DNA of 64,000 nucleotides from DATEOR01 sp046733475 (GCA_046733475.1 JBKPPF010000001.1:1-64000); one strand, 5' to 3'; numbered from the stretch's first letter, positions 34,172 through 41,983 are shown. Program-made: numbers and translations. Notes: generated by a model not told the origin, from the sequence alone.

Positions 34172-34221
34172 GCGTCCGATCCTTTCGATTTCGTAGAGAG
34201 TGCTAGCAACCTAGCAGCATT

Positions 34222-34274
34222 AGCTTGTGAATTGCAAGTACTTACTTAACAACAGCAAGCTCGTTCGCTAGAAT
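34222..34274 (+). promoter_or_regulatory. HxlR promoter and operator
   Basis: TTAACA (34246-34251) and TAGAAT (34269-34274) are 17 bp apart. Transcription would start about 7 nt on, at ATG 34282, giving a leaderless mRNA. Overlapping it are AGCTTGT (34222) and GCAAGCT (34255-34261) arms and the palindrome AAGTACTT (34236-34243). This is a likely binding site for the HxlR protein between its own gene and the exporter. Confidence 0.6.
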
Positions 34275-34281
34275 GGCGCCA

Positions 34282-34905
34282 ATGACCAAGCGCTACGACG
34301 AGTACTGCCCCGTGGCCCACGCGCTCGGCCTGGTCGGCGAGCGATGGGCGCTGCTCGTGGTACTCGAGCTTATGCGCGGCCCCAAGCGCTACACGGATCT
34401 CGCCGAGAACCTGCGGGGGATCGGGACAAACATCCTCGCCTCGCGGCTCCGCGACCTGGAAGCCGGGGGTGTCGTTGCGAAGCGGACCCTTCCGCCGCCC
34501 GCAGCTTCGAAGGTCTACGAGCTCACCGACTACGGGCGCGAGCTGCGCCCGGTCATCCGCGAGCTCGCCCTCTGGGGCGCCCGCACGCTCGGCCCACCGA
34601 CGCATGAGGACGAGCTCTTCCCGGGCTGGCTTGCGAATGCACTCGACACCGTGCTCGCGCCGCGCGCGCCCCTGGGGCGATTCGAGTTCCGGGTGGGGGA
34701 GGAGGTTTCGTCGCTCGTCGACGGCGAGGTGCTGGACGGCCCTGTCGAGAATCCCGACGTCGTCGTCGAAGGCGACCCGGAGGGCGTGTACTACATGTTC
34801 ATCCAGCGGCGACTCGACTGCGTCGGCGTCGAGGGCGACCGCGGCCTGCTCGAGGAGCTCATCGCTGCCGCTCCCGCGCCGGTCGATCTGCCCGCCTCAG
34901 CCTGA
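34282..34905 (+). CDS. HxlR-type regulator with SCP2-like C-terminal domain
   Basis: The 207-residue protein has a winged helix (residues about 5-95: CPVAHALGLVGERWALLVVL, RYTDLAENLRGIGTNILASR, VYELTDYGRELRPVI) and a second domain resembling SCP2/sterol-carrier fold (FRVGEEVSSLVDGEVLDGPV), possibly ligand-binding. Cys9 sits where redox-sensing HxlR regulators such as YodB carry their reactive cysteine, so it may sense thiol stress. That is inference. ATG 34282 is preferred over 34273 because of the promoter spacing. It overlaps the convergent DUF5996 gene. Confidence 0.85.
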   Translation: MTKRYDEYCPVAHALGLVGERWALLVVLELMRGPKRYTDLAENLRGIGTNILASRLRDLEAGGVVAKRTLPPPAASKVYELTDYGRELRPVIRELALWGARTLGPPTHEDELFPGWLANALDTVLAPRAPLGRFEFRVGEEVSSLVDGEVLDGPVENPDVVVEGDPEGVYYMFIQRRLDCVGVEGDRGLLEELIAAAPAPVDLPASA

Positions 34906-35919
34906 CGGATGGGCCGGGCCGAGTGGTGAAAGTGGGCTACGAACGGGTTGCGCCGGCTCCGGAAGCACTCGCCCGAACTGTCCCGCAGCGGATGCCTGCA
35001 GCTCTTGGAGCTCAGCGGGGCTTGGACATGCGCTCGACGTGAACGCCGTCACGTCCCAGCCTGCGAGACGCGCGCCGGCCTCATAGGCGCTCTCGCAGAA
35101 GGCGAGCAGCGTCAGCCGGGGATCGTCGGAGGCCCGAACTTCGTCGTAGGGAAGGATCGCGAGGGAGGACGAGGCGCCGGTGGGAACCCACGAGCCCACG
35201 GCGAGCGGCCGCTCTCGTAGTCCCGGTGGCTCCGGCGCGGTGTAGGAGTAGTAGGCGGCATCGGAGATCGTGGTGTCGTCGCCCGGCCAGAAGCCGAACG
35301 AGATGACCTCGTGCGAGTACGCCTCGCGTGTTACGCGGTCGTCGCTCGCATTGCCGCTCGGCCGTCCGGAGAACCGCGTGACTGCGAGATCGAATCCGTG
35401 CCAGAAGAAGTGCACCGGGCTCGTCTTGCCGTTGAACCAGCCGCTGAACTCCTCGAGAACGGTGTCAGACCAGTCGAGGATGTGGCCGAAGCGGCCGACC
35501 GCGTCGTGATCCCAGGCGGCGTGCTCGGTGTCCTCAGGGAACGGCGTCTCCATCGGAACGCCGAAGGGCCTTTCGAGGATCTCGACGTCGACTCCGAGGT
35601 CGCGGAGCAGGCGATGAACCTCTGCGTCGAAGGTCGCGACCGGAACGCCTCCGGCCAGCGAAAGCGTCTCCGTGTGGCCGTCTCCGGCCCGGACGACGAG
35701 CGCGTCGTCGAGGAAGTCGATCGCGAGCTCGAAGGTCACGCCCTCGTGGTGGAGGCGCCGCGTCGTCAGCCCGCGGACGTCGACGTAGAGCGGGACGTTC
35801 CACCAGTGATTACGCGGCGACGTCGTCGCGAGCCGCACCTTGCCGAGGATCTGGCAGTACAGATGGAGCGTGTCCTTGGTCGGGCGCCAGTCGGCGAGGT
35901 GGAGCTCCGGAAGGTCCAT
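34897..35919 (-). CDS. DUF5996 family protein
   Basis: The 340-residue protein matches DUF5996: LHLADWRPTKDTLHLYCQIL, GKVRLATTSPRNHWWNVPLY, GLTTRRLHHEGVTFELAIDF, SPVHFFWHGFDLAVTRFSGR and a later HEVISFGFWPGDD. Its many Trp, His and Asp residues suggest an enzyme, but the activity is unknown. Copy 1 of the 44-bp hairpin element lies 62 bases upstream in the same orientation, so that hairpin may be in its leader. Confidence 0.8.
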   Translation of the reverse strand: MDLPELHLADWRPTKDTLHLYCQILGKVRLATTSPRNHWWNVPLYVDVRGLTTRRLHHEGVTFELAIDFLDDALVVRAGDGHTETLSLAGGVPVATFDAEVHRLLRDLGVDVEILERPFGVPMETPFPEDTEHAAWDHDAVGRFGHILDWSDTVLEEFSGWFNGKTSPVHFFWHGFDLAVTRFSGRPSGNASDDRVTREAYSHEVISFGFWPGDDTTISDAAYYSYTAPEPPGLRERPLAVGSWVPTGASSSLAILPYDEVRASDDPRLTLLAFCESAYEAGARLAGWDVTAFTSSACPSPAELQELQASAAGQFGRVLPEPAQPVRSPLSPLGPAHPSG

Positions 35920-35981
35920 GGCTTGACATTACTGCGGCGGTCAATCTCGGCAGGTCGCTGGCTGCCGGAAACGGGCCGTTA

Positions 35982-36025
35982 AAAACGCCAGATCCGCGAA
36001 CCCGAGGGCCCACGGATCTGACGAG
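35982..36025 (-). ncRNA. Hairpin mini-RNA, copy 1
   Basis: This 44-bp sequence is identical to 39603-39646 and 41348-41391. On the minus strand it holds arms CAGATCCG and CGGATCTG. With inner pairs these make a 14-bp hairpin (CUCG loop, three G-U pairs) followed by GCGTTTT, the form of an intrinsic terminator. TTGACA (36052-36057) and TACCTT (36029-36034), 17 bp apart, place transcription start near 36022, at the edge of the conserved block. It is probably a complete 40-nt transcript. It also lies 62 bases before DUF5996, so a leader role is possible. Confidence 0.6.
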
Positions 36026-36028
36026 ATG

Positions 36029-36057
36029 AAGGTATTGCTTCGAGCCGACCCTGTCAA
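36029..36057 (-). promoter_or_regulatory. Promoter of hairpin mini-RNA copy 1
   Basis: Minus-strand TTGACA (36057-36052), a 17-bp spacer and TACCTT (36034-36029). The spacer is unrelated to those of copies 2 and 3, while both hexamer positions are kept. Confidence 0.55.
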
Positions 36058-36092
36058 GGGCCCGGCGTACGGCGCTGGAGTACGATCGCCGC

Positions 36093-36425
36093 GTGGCCTA
36101 CGACGAGGAACTTGCGGCTCGAGTCCGGGCGCTGGTGGGCGCTGAGCCCAACCTGTCCGAGACGAAGATGTTCGGCGGGCTCGCGTTCCTCGTGGGAGGC
36201 AACATGGCCGTCGCGGTCAGCGGCCAGGGCGGGATTCTCGTCCGGGTCGATCCGGGCGAGTCGGACGAGCTGGTGGCAACGACGCCCGCCCAACTCATGG
36301 AGATGCGCGGGCGCACGATGCACGGTTGGCTTCGCGTTGCGGCCGAGGACGTCGCCGGCGACCCGGAACTAGAGGAGTGGGTCGCGCGCGGCACGGCGTA
36401 CGCACGGACTTTGCCTGTGAAGTAA
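36093..36425 (+). CDS. TfoX/Sxy N-terminal domain protein
   Basis: The 110-residue protein matches the TfoX N-terminal domain: LAARVRALVGAEPNLSETKM, FGGLAFLVGGNMAVAVSG and MRGRTMHGWLRVAAEDV. In gamma-proteobacteria TfoX controls competence. Free-standing actinobacterial versions are of unknown function. It starts at GTG 36093 with TACGAT 6 nt upstream and no ribosome binding site, a probable leaderless mRNA. Confidence 0.85.
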   Translation: MAYDEELAARVRALVGAEPNLSETKMFGGLAFLVGGNMAVAVSGQGGILVRVDPGESDELVATTPAQLMEMRGRTMHGWLRVAAEDVAGDPELEEWVARGTAYARTLPVK

Positions 36426-36442
36426 CGCTCCAGGGGCGCGGC

Positions 36443-37831
36443 TCAGCCGCCGGCCGCCGCGAGAGCATCCTCAAGCGCCTGCTGCGTGAGCAAACCGTAA
36501 TCCCGCGGGTGATTTGGCGCCTTCGGGGTGGCAAGCTCCGCGGCGATGTGCCCTTCGGCGTCGAGCGCGAGGACGTCGAGACCGAACCGTTCGTGAACGT
36601 CCCAGGTAATCGCTCGGGACTGGTGAAAGTCGTCGATTGCGATGGTCGGGAAGCTCAGGCCGCGACCCTGAGAGGTGAGCAGCAGTCTGAGCGCCTCGGC
36701 GGCGTCCGTGGGATGGAATCTGACCACGCTGAGGACCGGCACATCCGGATGCCGATTGGCGAAGGCGTCGAGCGTCTGCAGGAACCGCCATGAGGTTTCG
36801 ATGAACGGGCTCCAGGCGGCGATCAGCAGAGGCCGTCCCAGGTAGCTTGCGAGCTTGACCCTCTCGCCCGTGAGGACGTCCCGACCCACGAGCCCTGTTA
36901 CGTCCTCGGTCCGTGGCGCTGCCGATACGAGACGAGCACGGTCAACGGCGACCCCGGTCTCGGGGCACGAGCGCGTTCGAACGGGTCCGGCCACAGCCGA
37001 CCGAAGGCCGAGCTGCACGAAAGCCTCGAACTCGCTCGTCCGGTAGAAGGGCGAGACAGGCGTCGCCCCCAGAAAGCGGCAGCTCTGCTCCAGCATGGAT
37101 CCACCCGCATCGAGCACGGTGAATTGCCCGTAGGCCAGATCGAGGTCGGCCCAGAGCTCCCGAGGAACCCGGACGAGGAAGAAGCCGCCGGGCCCTACGT
37201 CGGCTTCGAGCGGCGTGCCTGGGAGCGTTTCCGGACCCGATTCGTCGAGCGGGTGGGTGATCCGGTCGAACAGCTCGACTCGGGCAGCGCCATCCGCGAG
37301 GACCCGACCGCCGATATACCAGGCAAGTCCGGCGCCGTGATTGTCCACCCAGGTAGAGGTCTGTCCGGACGGATCGCGCTCGATACACGTGTAGACCAGC
37401 TTCCCCTCGTCGGGTACCGGGAGGAGGCAGTAGCCGCCCTCTGTCGTCGGAGCGGCAACGAGCGCCATGCCCGGAGCCCGGGCCACCGTGCGGGCGTCTT
37501 CGATTATCGGCTCGGCTCTCTCTGAAGGGGGTGCCGGACCGAGATCGAGCAGCTTCTCGACGTCGTCAGGCCGTACGGGTGGCTCGGCGGACTTCCACCA
37601 ATCCTGGAGGCTTCCCGCAACGCCTACGCCTGCGGCACCGAGGCAGATGACAGCGATGCACGGAATGGCCCAGCGACGCACCGACCGGCGGCGCAGCCAT
37701 TGTCGGGGGCGGCCGCGCGCCTCGGCGGAGATTTTCGAGAGCAGAATCTCCCGGGCTTGCGCACGCGACTCGGGCGTGGGCTCGGCGACCGCCGGCCGAA
37801 GGGTGGCGAGTAGCCGGACGTCGCTAGACAT
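36443..37831 (-). CDS. Anti-sigma-like membrane protein with C-terminal redoxin fold
   Basis: The 462-residue protein has a cytosolic N-terminus (1-50), one transmembrane helix (WAIPCIAVICLGAAGVGVAG), a large extracytoplasmic beta-rich region (75-325) and a C-terminal thioredoxin/TlpA-like domain (GRPLLIAAWSPFIETSWRFL, FANRHPDVPVLSVVRFHP). Where redoxins have WCxxC it has WSPFIET, so it lacks redox cysteines. It overlaps the end of an ECF sigma gene by 8 bases, the normal position of an anti-sigma factor. It probably binds the sigma factor and senses something outside. No zinc anti-sigma motif is seen. Confidence 0.65.
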   Translation of the reverse strand: MSSDVRLLATLRPAVAEPTPESRAQAREILLSKISAEARGRPRQWLRRRSVRRWAIPCIAVICLGAAGVGVAGSLQDWWKSAEPPVRPDDVEKLLDLGPAPPSERAEPIIEDARTVARAPGMALVAAPTTEGGYCLLPVPDEGKLVYTCIERDPSGQTSTWVDNHGAGLAWYIGGRVLADGAARVELFDRITHPLDESGPETLPGTPLEADVGPGGFFLVRVPRELWADLDLAYGQFTVLDAGGSMLEQSCRFLGATPVSPFYRTSEFEAFVQLGLRSAVAGPVRTRSCPETGVAVDRARLVSAAPRTEDVTGLVGRDVLTGERVKLASYLGRPLLIAAWSPFIETSWRFLQTLDAFANRHPDVPVLSVVRFHPTDAAEALRLLLTSQGRGLSFPTIAIDDFHQSRAITWDVHERFGLDVLALDAEGHIAAELATPKAPNHPRDYGLLTQQALEDALAAAGG

Positions 37832-38420
37832 CGAGACCTTCCATCAGCCGACCGGCCGCCTGCGTCGGCGCTTCGTCGTCGTCACCCGCAATCGCCGTGC
37901 GGATCAGATGTCGCGCCCGGTTGAGGCGCGATCGAACGGTTCCGACCGGGATCTCGAGTGCGACCGCAACCTCCTCGTAGGTCAACTCCTCCCACGCGAC
38001 GAGCAGGAGGACGTCGCGGTCTCGAGGATGGAGCTTTGCGAGTGCTTCGAAGAGGGGCGGGCGAAGCGAGGACGCGTGGGCGCGCTCGGCCAGCCGCTCC
38101 GACCCCTCGTGGCCCGGCTCCGCGCTCTGAAGCCGGGCGAGTGCGCGTAGCGTGCGGATCTCCGACTGCCGGTATCGCGACACGAGATTGGACGCGATGC
38201 CATATAGCCAAGGCAGCGCGCTTCTGTGCAGGGCCTGGAAACGATCACGGCGCTGGAAGGCGATCGAGAAGACATCCGCGGCCAGGTCGTCCGCCTCCTC
38301 GCCGATTCTGCGCGCGAAAAAGGCATGGATCTGGGCGAAATGGCGGTCGAAGACCGTGGCGAAAAGCTCAGGCTCGTCGCTCGAGCGAGCGATGATCGCC
38401 GCGTCGTCGACATCGTCCAT
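37824..38420 (-). CDS. ECF RNA polymerase sigma factor
   Basis: The 198-residue protein has region 2 (LFATVFDRHFAQIHAFFARR, ADDLAADVFSIAFQRRDRF, LPWLYGIASNLVSRYRQSE) and region 4 (LHPRDRDVLLLVAWEELTYE, EVAVALEIPVGTVRSRLNRA). ATG 38420 is chosen over a frame extending nine codons further. The downstream membrane protein overlaps it and is the likely regulator. Confidence 0.9.
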   Translation of the reverse strand: MDDVDDAAIIARSSDEPELFATVFDRHFAQIHAFFARRIGEEADDLAADVFSIAFQRRDRFQALHRSALPWLYGIASNLVSRYRQSEIRTLRALARLQSAEPGHEGSERLAERAHASSLRPPLFEALAKLHPRDRDVLLLVAWEELTYEEVAVALEIPVGTVRSRLNRARHLIRTAIAGDDDEAPTQAAGRLMEGLDV

Positions 38421-38501
38421 CAGTGAGCTAATCACCGATGGACACATTGGGGTTCACGGCTGGCGCGGGCCCGCGAAGCCAGAAAGATGTAGACGGCTGA
38501 G

Positions 38502-39263
38502 CTAGGAGGCCGGCTCTCCCTTGATGACGCCGAAGACCGCGCCTTGCGGATCCTGGAGGACCGCGAAGCGGCCGACGCTGGGGACGTCCATCGGCTCGAC
38601 GATCGCGTTGGCACCCAGCTCCTTGCCCTTGGCGCAGGTCGCATCCGTGTCCTCGACTCCGACATATGGCGTCCACATGGCCGGGATGTTCTCTTCCTGG
38701 TTCTGCATGAGGCCGGCGACGCCCTGGCCGGTGCCGCCCACGCGGTCGAAGATCCGGTAGCCGCCGAAGTCCGATCCCATGTCGGCGGTCGTCCAGCCGA
38801 AGACCTCCTCGTAGAACCTCTGCGCCCCGTCGGCGTCGGTCGTGCCGAGCTCGTCCCAGACGAAGACTCCCTCGGAGCCGCTGCCCTCGCTCAAGCGCTG
38901 GTAGATGCCCAGGAAGGCGCCCTGCGGGTCGGCGATGATCCCCATCCGGCCGACGTTCTCCATGTCGAACGGCCCGGCGAGGATTTTTCCGCCCGCGGCC
39001 TTCGCCTTCTCAGCCGTCTCGTCCACGTTCTCGACGAGCACGTGGCTGAGCCAGTGCGGCGGCGGGGCACCCTCCATCGCCTTGCTGAAGCCGCCATGGG
39101 TCGTCCCGCCGGCCGAGATCATCTCGTAGTCGATCTCGCCGGGCCCGAAGACCTCGGTGCCCCAGCCGAAGAGCTGGCCGTAGAAGTCCTTTGCCTTCGC
39201 GGGATCGCCGGACACCTGCTCGTGCCACACGAACGTGCCGACCTTGGTCTCGACGGTGCTCAT
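38502..39263 (-). CDS. Two-domain VOC (glyoxalase-like) protein
   Basis: The 253-residue protein repeats the VOC fold twice. Repeat 1: GTFVWHEQVSGDPAKAKDFY ... MGIIADPQGAFLGIYQ. Repeat 2: GVFVWDELGTTDADGAQRFY ... FAVLQDPQGAVFGVIK. Both halves have FYGQLFGW/FYEEVFGW. Family members bind metals or small molecules, as dioxygenases, glyoxalases or resistance proteins. The role here is unknown. It has a ribosome binding site (GAGGAG) before ATG 39263. Confidence 0.88.
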   Translation of the reverse strand: MSTVETKVGTFVWHEQVSGDPAKAKDFYGQLFGWGTEVFGPGEIDYEMISAGGTTHGGFSKAMEGAPPPHWLSHVLVENVDETAEKAKAAGGKILAGPFDMENVGRMGIIADPQGAFLGIYQRLSEGSGSEGVFVWDELGTTDADGAQRFYEEVFGWTTADMGSDFGGYRIFDRVGGTGQGVAGLMQNQEENIPAMWTPYVGVEDTDATCAKGKELGANAIVEPMDVPSVGRFAVLQDPQGAVFGVIKGEPAS

Positions 39264-39334
39264 GCTGACCTCCTCACTCGCTTCCAGCCGAGGCTACCAC
39301 CGGTCGGACGAACTGGCCCCTGAGCCGAAGTGCG

Positions 39335-39505
39335 CTAGTCGCGCGGAGACACGCGGCTGGGGAACTGGAATTCCCGTACCGAGCATTCGGGGCAGTAGCT
39401 GACCGCCTCGTCGAAGCTGTCCTGCTCGGGATCGAAGCTGAGTAGCGTTCGCCAACCGGGCTCGAAGCGGTCGGTCTCGGCGCCACACTCGATGCACCGC
39501 AGCAC
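39335..39505 (-). CDS. Small zinc-ribbon protein
   Basis: The protein of about 56 residues has CIECGAE at the start and YCPECSVREFQF near the end, two CxxC knuckles that should bind one zinc. Between them GWRTLLSFDPEQDSFDEAVS is typical of small actinobacterial zinc ribbons. GTG 39505 is the likeliest start; longer versions read into copy 2 of the hairpin element. Function unknown. Confidence 0.65.
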   Translation of the reverse strand: MLRCIECGAETDRFEPGWRTLLSFDPEQDSFDEAVSYCPECSVREFQFPSRVSPRD

Positions 39506-39602
39506 AGGGTGGAGGCTAACCAGTTCGGGCGGCCGCGCACAAACGCGGTTTTCGCTGCGAGCGGGAAATTCCGTTCGCGGGGCGGCCGTCGAGCCGTCCA
39601 TT

Positions 39603-39646
39603 AAAACGCCAGATCCGCGAACCCGAGGGCCCACGGATCTGACGAG
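39603..39646 (-). ncRNA. Hairpin mini-RNA, copy 2
   Basis: Identical to copies 1 and 3 over 44 bp. Minus-strand TTGACA (39675-39680) and TAAGTT (39651-39656) are 18 bp apart, placing the start near 39644, two bases inside the conserved block. The hairpin and GCGTTTT end follow at once. The small zinc-ribbon gene starts 97 bases further on. Confidence 0.6.
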
Positions 39647-39650
39647 AGGG

Positions 39651-39680
39651 AACTTACTGGCTCGCCGGCCGGCGTGTCAA
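39651..39680 (-). promoter_or_regulatory. Promoter of hairpin mini-RNA copy 2
   Basis: Minus-strand TTGACA, an 18-bp spacer and TAAGTT. The spacer contains a CGCCGGCCGGCG palindrome not present in the other copies. Confidence 0.55.
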
Positions 39681-39701
39681 GGGACGGCGAAGAAAAATTC
39701 C

Positions 39702-40118
39702 CTACGTGCTCGAGCGCACCACTCCCGGGCGAGTCAGCGCCCAGATCACCCAGCAGTCGAGGGCGATCATGACGAGCGACCAGAGCGGGTAGTACGGGAT
39801 GAAGAAGAAGTTCGCCAGTGCGCTCAGCATCGCGAGCGTGAGCGCGACTACTGCGGCCCACGTCTTGCCGCTGAAGATCGACCAGCCGGCGATCATCATT
39901 CCGATCCCGAGCAGCAGGTGGATCCATCCCCAGGCAGTGACGTCGAGGTCGAACGTGTAGTTCTGCGTCACCAGGAAGAAGTCGTCGTTGAAGATCGCGA
40001 CGAGCCCGTCGATCGCCTGGAACATGCCGATGAGGATGAGCATCGTTCCGGCGAACGTGATGCCTCCGACTACCCAGCCGGAGACTGCAGGTTCCCGTGA
40101 CGTTTCGTACTGCGACAT
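39702..40118 (-). CDS. Four-helix membrane protein, DUF7144 type (paralogue 1)
   Basis: The 138-residue protein has a short polar N-terminus and four helices: GITFAGTMLILIGMFQAIDG, GWIHLLLGIGMMIAGWSIFS, AAVVALTLAMLSALANFFFI and PLWSLVMIALDCWVIWALT. The pattern GLVAIFNDDFFLVTQNYTF, WGWIHLLLG and KTWA is shared with the proteins at 41532 and 47243. These are DoxX-like small membrane proteins of unknown function. ATG 40118 has the ribosome binding site AAAGGAG. Confidence 0.75.
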   Translation of the reverse strand: MSQYETSREPAVSGWVVGGITFAGTMLILIGMFQAIDGLVAIFNDDFFLVTQNYTFDLDVTAWGWIHLLLGIGMMIAGWSIFSGKTWAAVVALTLAMLSALANFFFIPYYPLWSLVMIALDCWVIWALTRPGVVRSST

Positions 40119-40245
40119 TGCTTGGCTCCTTTCGTCGCCCCCGTAGTACGAGCGGAGCCCGGTATCTCCTGCGCGGAAGCATCTTCAGGACGATCGCGTC
40201 AATCGCGGCAGGAACTCGCATCCTCCCGAGGAAACCTAATCAGCT

Positions 40246-41349
40246 ATGGCCTCGATCGGCCCTGCTCTCGACGTCCCGGAGGGGCGGCCGAACCGCCGCT
40301 TCATCGCCGTTGCCACGCTGGTGGCGGTGGCGGTCATCCTTGCCGTCGCCGCGCTCCTGATCGGCATCTGGCTCGTGCGCGAAACGGTCGTCTGGCTCGT
40401 CGCCGCCGGCTTCCTCGCCTTCTCGATCGAGCCGCTCATCAGGATCTTCACGCGCAGAGGCCTCGGCCGGGGCTGGTCGACGGGACTCGCCTTCCTCGTC
40501 ATCACCGGCGTCGTCCTCTTCTTCGCGATCGCGCTCATCCCCTCCATCGTCGACGCCGCCCAGGGCTTGAAGGCGGCAATTCCAGGTTACGTCGACCAGC
40601 TGCAGGCAACGAGCGCCTCCGATTCGTTGAACGCCGACCAGGCGATCCAGACCGCGGGCAACACCGCCGAGGGCGCGTCGAAGTTCTTCGAAAGGAGCGG
40701 AAAGGTCCTGGACCTCGTCGGCGGGCTCGCGAGCGCCGGCTTCGCGGTCTTCATGATCTTCACGTTCACCCTGTACTTCCTCGTATACGGCCGCGATCTC
40801 CTCACCGGGCTGACCGGGTTCATGCCGTTCACCTACCGCGCGCCCTTCATGGACGCCGCCCGGCGGATCTACAAGATGAACACCGGCTACTGGTACGGGA
40901 AGTTTCTCATCGGGGTCATCGCCGGGCTCACGACCTTCGTGACGATGAAGCTCCTCGGGCTTCCGTACGCGGCCGCCCTCTCGCTGTTCGTCGGGATCAC
41001 CGACCTGATCCCGAACATCGGGGCGACGCTCGGCACCATTCCCGTCGTGATCGTCGGCCTGCTCGAGGAGCCGTGGAAGGGCGTCGTCGCGGGCGTCGTG
41101 CTGATCCTCTACCAGCAGGTCGAGAACAACCTCATCACGCCGAGGATCTTCAAGGAGACGGTGGAGATCCACCCGTTCCTCTCGGTCGTCACCGTGATCG
41201 TGTTCACGTCGCTCTTCGGGATCGTCGGCGCGCTCATAGCCGTGCCAGTCACCAAGGCGATCGAGATCCTCATCGGCGCCTGGCGCGAGGGACGGACCCC
41301 GACGCTCGAGCCTCCGCTGCCCGAGCCAGGCGACCAAACCGTCCCTTAA
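40246..41349 (+). CDS. AI-2E family transporter (TqsA/PerM-like permease)
   Basis: The 367-residue protein has about eight helices and the family pattern: WLVAAGFLAFSIEPLIRIFT, FMIFTFTLYFLVYGRDLL, IGVIAGLTTFVTMKLLGLPY, ITDLIPNIGATLGTIPVVIV, YQQVENNLITPRIFKETVEI and FGIVGALIAVPVTKAIEIL. Members export or carry small molecules; one exports AI-2, others are Na/H antiporters. The substrate is unknown. The stop codon overlaps the 3' end of hairpin element copy 3, which is transcribed antisense to it. Confidence 0.9.
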   Translation: MASIGPALDVPEGRPNRRFIAVATLVAVAVILAVAALLIGIWLVRETVVWLVAAGFLAFSIEPLIRIFTRRGLGRGWSTGLAFLVITGVVLFFAIALIPSIVDAAQGLKAAIPGYVDQLQATSASDSLNADQAIQTAGNTAEGASKFFERSGKVLDLVGGLASAGFAVFMIFTFTLYFLVYGRDLLTGLTGFMPFTYRAPFMDAARRIYKMNTGYWYGKFLIGVIAGLTTFVTMKLLGLPYAAALSLFVGITDLIPNIGATLGTIPVVIVGLLEEPWKGVVAGVVLILYQQVENNLITPRIFKETVEIHPFLSVVTVIVFTSLFGIVGALIAVPVTKAIEILIGAWREGRTPTLEPPLPEPGDQTVP

Positions 41350-41391
41350 AACGCCAGATCCGCGAACCCGAGGGCCCACGGATCTGACGAG
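41348..41391 (-). ncRNA. Hairpin mini-RNA, copy 3
   Basis: Identical to copies 1 and 2. Minus-strand TTGACA (41420-41425) and TAGAGT (41396-41401) are 18 bp apart, placing the start near 41389. Here the RNA runs towards and against the 3' end of the AI-2E gene, whose TAA overlaps the T-run. No minus-strand gene follows, so this copy cannot be a simple 5' leader. Confidence 0.6.
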
Positions 41392-41395
41392 GAGA

Positions 41396-41425
41396 ACTCT
41401 ACTCAGTCGGCCGCGCGAATGTCAA
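41396..41425 (-). promoter_or_regulatory. Promoter of hairpin mini-RNA copy 3
   Basis: Minus-strand TTGACA, an 18-bp spacer and TAGAGT, the best of the three promoters. Confidence 0.6.
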
Positions 41426-41435
41426 GCGACGAGAG

Positions 41436-41447
41436 TCACCCGGGTGA
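41436..41447. promoter_or_regulatory. Palindrome TCACCCGGGTGA (site 1)
   Basis: A perfect 12-bp palindrome, 84 bp before the DUF7144-type gene at 41532. It matches TTCACCCGGGTGAA at 44421 and 46688 except for the outermost base pair. GGCGGCGCCGGGCGAGGTT follows, similar to the sequence after site 2. Confidence 0.65.
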
Positions 41448-41531
41448 ACGGCGGCGCCGGGCGAGGTTGACAGCCGAGCCCGAACGCAGAATTTTCCCTG
41501 GAACCAAACCTCTACCGCTAAGGAGAGATAG

Positions 41532-41963
41532 ATGGCGACACAAGCTCAGGACGACCGCTCGACCATGCGTGAGCTCCCGAGCGGGTGGTACGCGTTCGCC
41601 GGCGCGCTTCTCGTCATCGTCGGCTCGCTGAACATCCTGCAGGGCTTCATCGCGCTCCTGAAGGACGACTACTTCGCGGTGACGAAGGGCGGGCTGCTCT
41701 TCGCCGACTTCTCGTCGTGGGGCGTCTTCTTCCTCATCCTCGGAATCATCGAGCTCCTCGTCGGGCTCGGGATCTTCGCGCTGAAGACGTGGGCGCGGGC
41801 CGCCGGCGTCCTTCTGCTCATGCTGAACACCATCGTGCAGTTCGCGTTCATCGCGGCGTTCCCGATCTGGACGCTCGCCGCGATCATCATCAACATCGCC
41901 GCGATCTGCGCGCTCATGCGCCCGCTCGAGGACTACACGCCGCGACGGGGCTACATCGAATAG
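41532..41963 (+). CDS. Four-helix membrane protein, DUF7144 type (paralogue 2)
   Basis: The 143-residue protein has helices at YAFAGALLVIVGSLNILQGF, GVFFLILGIIELLVGLGIFA, GVLLLMLNTIVQFAFIAAF and TLAAIIINIAAICALM. It shares ALLKDDYFAVTKGGLLF and KTWAR with the paralogues at 39702 and 47243. ATG has the ribosome binding site AAGGAGAG. It lies downstream of palindrome site 1 and is followed 20 bp on by a holin-4-like gene, probably in one operon. Confidence 0.75.
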   Translation: MATQAQDDRSTMRELPSGWYAFAGALLVIVGSLNILQGFIALLKDDYFAVTKGGLLFADFSSWGVFFLILGIIELLVGLGIFALKTWARAAGVLLLMLNTIVQFAFIAAFPIWTLAAIIINIAAICALMRPLEDYTPRRGYIE

Positions 41964-41983
41964 CGGGTCGAGAAAGGAACAGC

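Noticed and set aside
35810..36013. Frames beginning MGPRVRGSGV near 36013, 39634 and 41379
   Set aside because: They look like a small protein family but are only the translation of the identical 44-bp element, and each diverges at once outside it.
35982..41391. The three 44-bp copies as a CRISPR array
   Set aside because: Copies are 1.7-3.6 kb apart with genes between them, and there are no regular spacers or cas genes.
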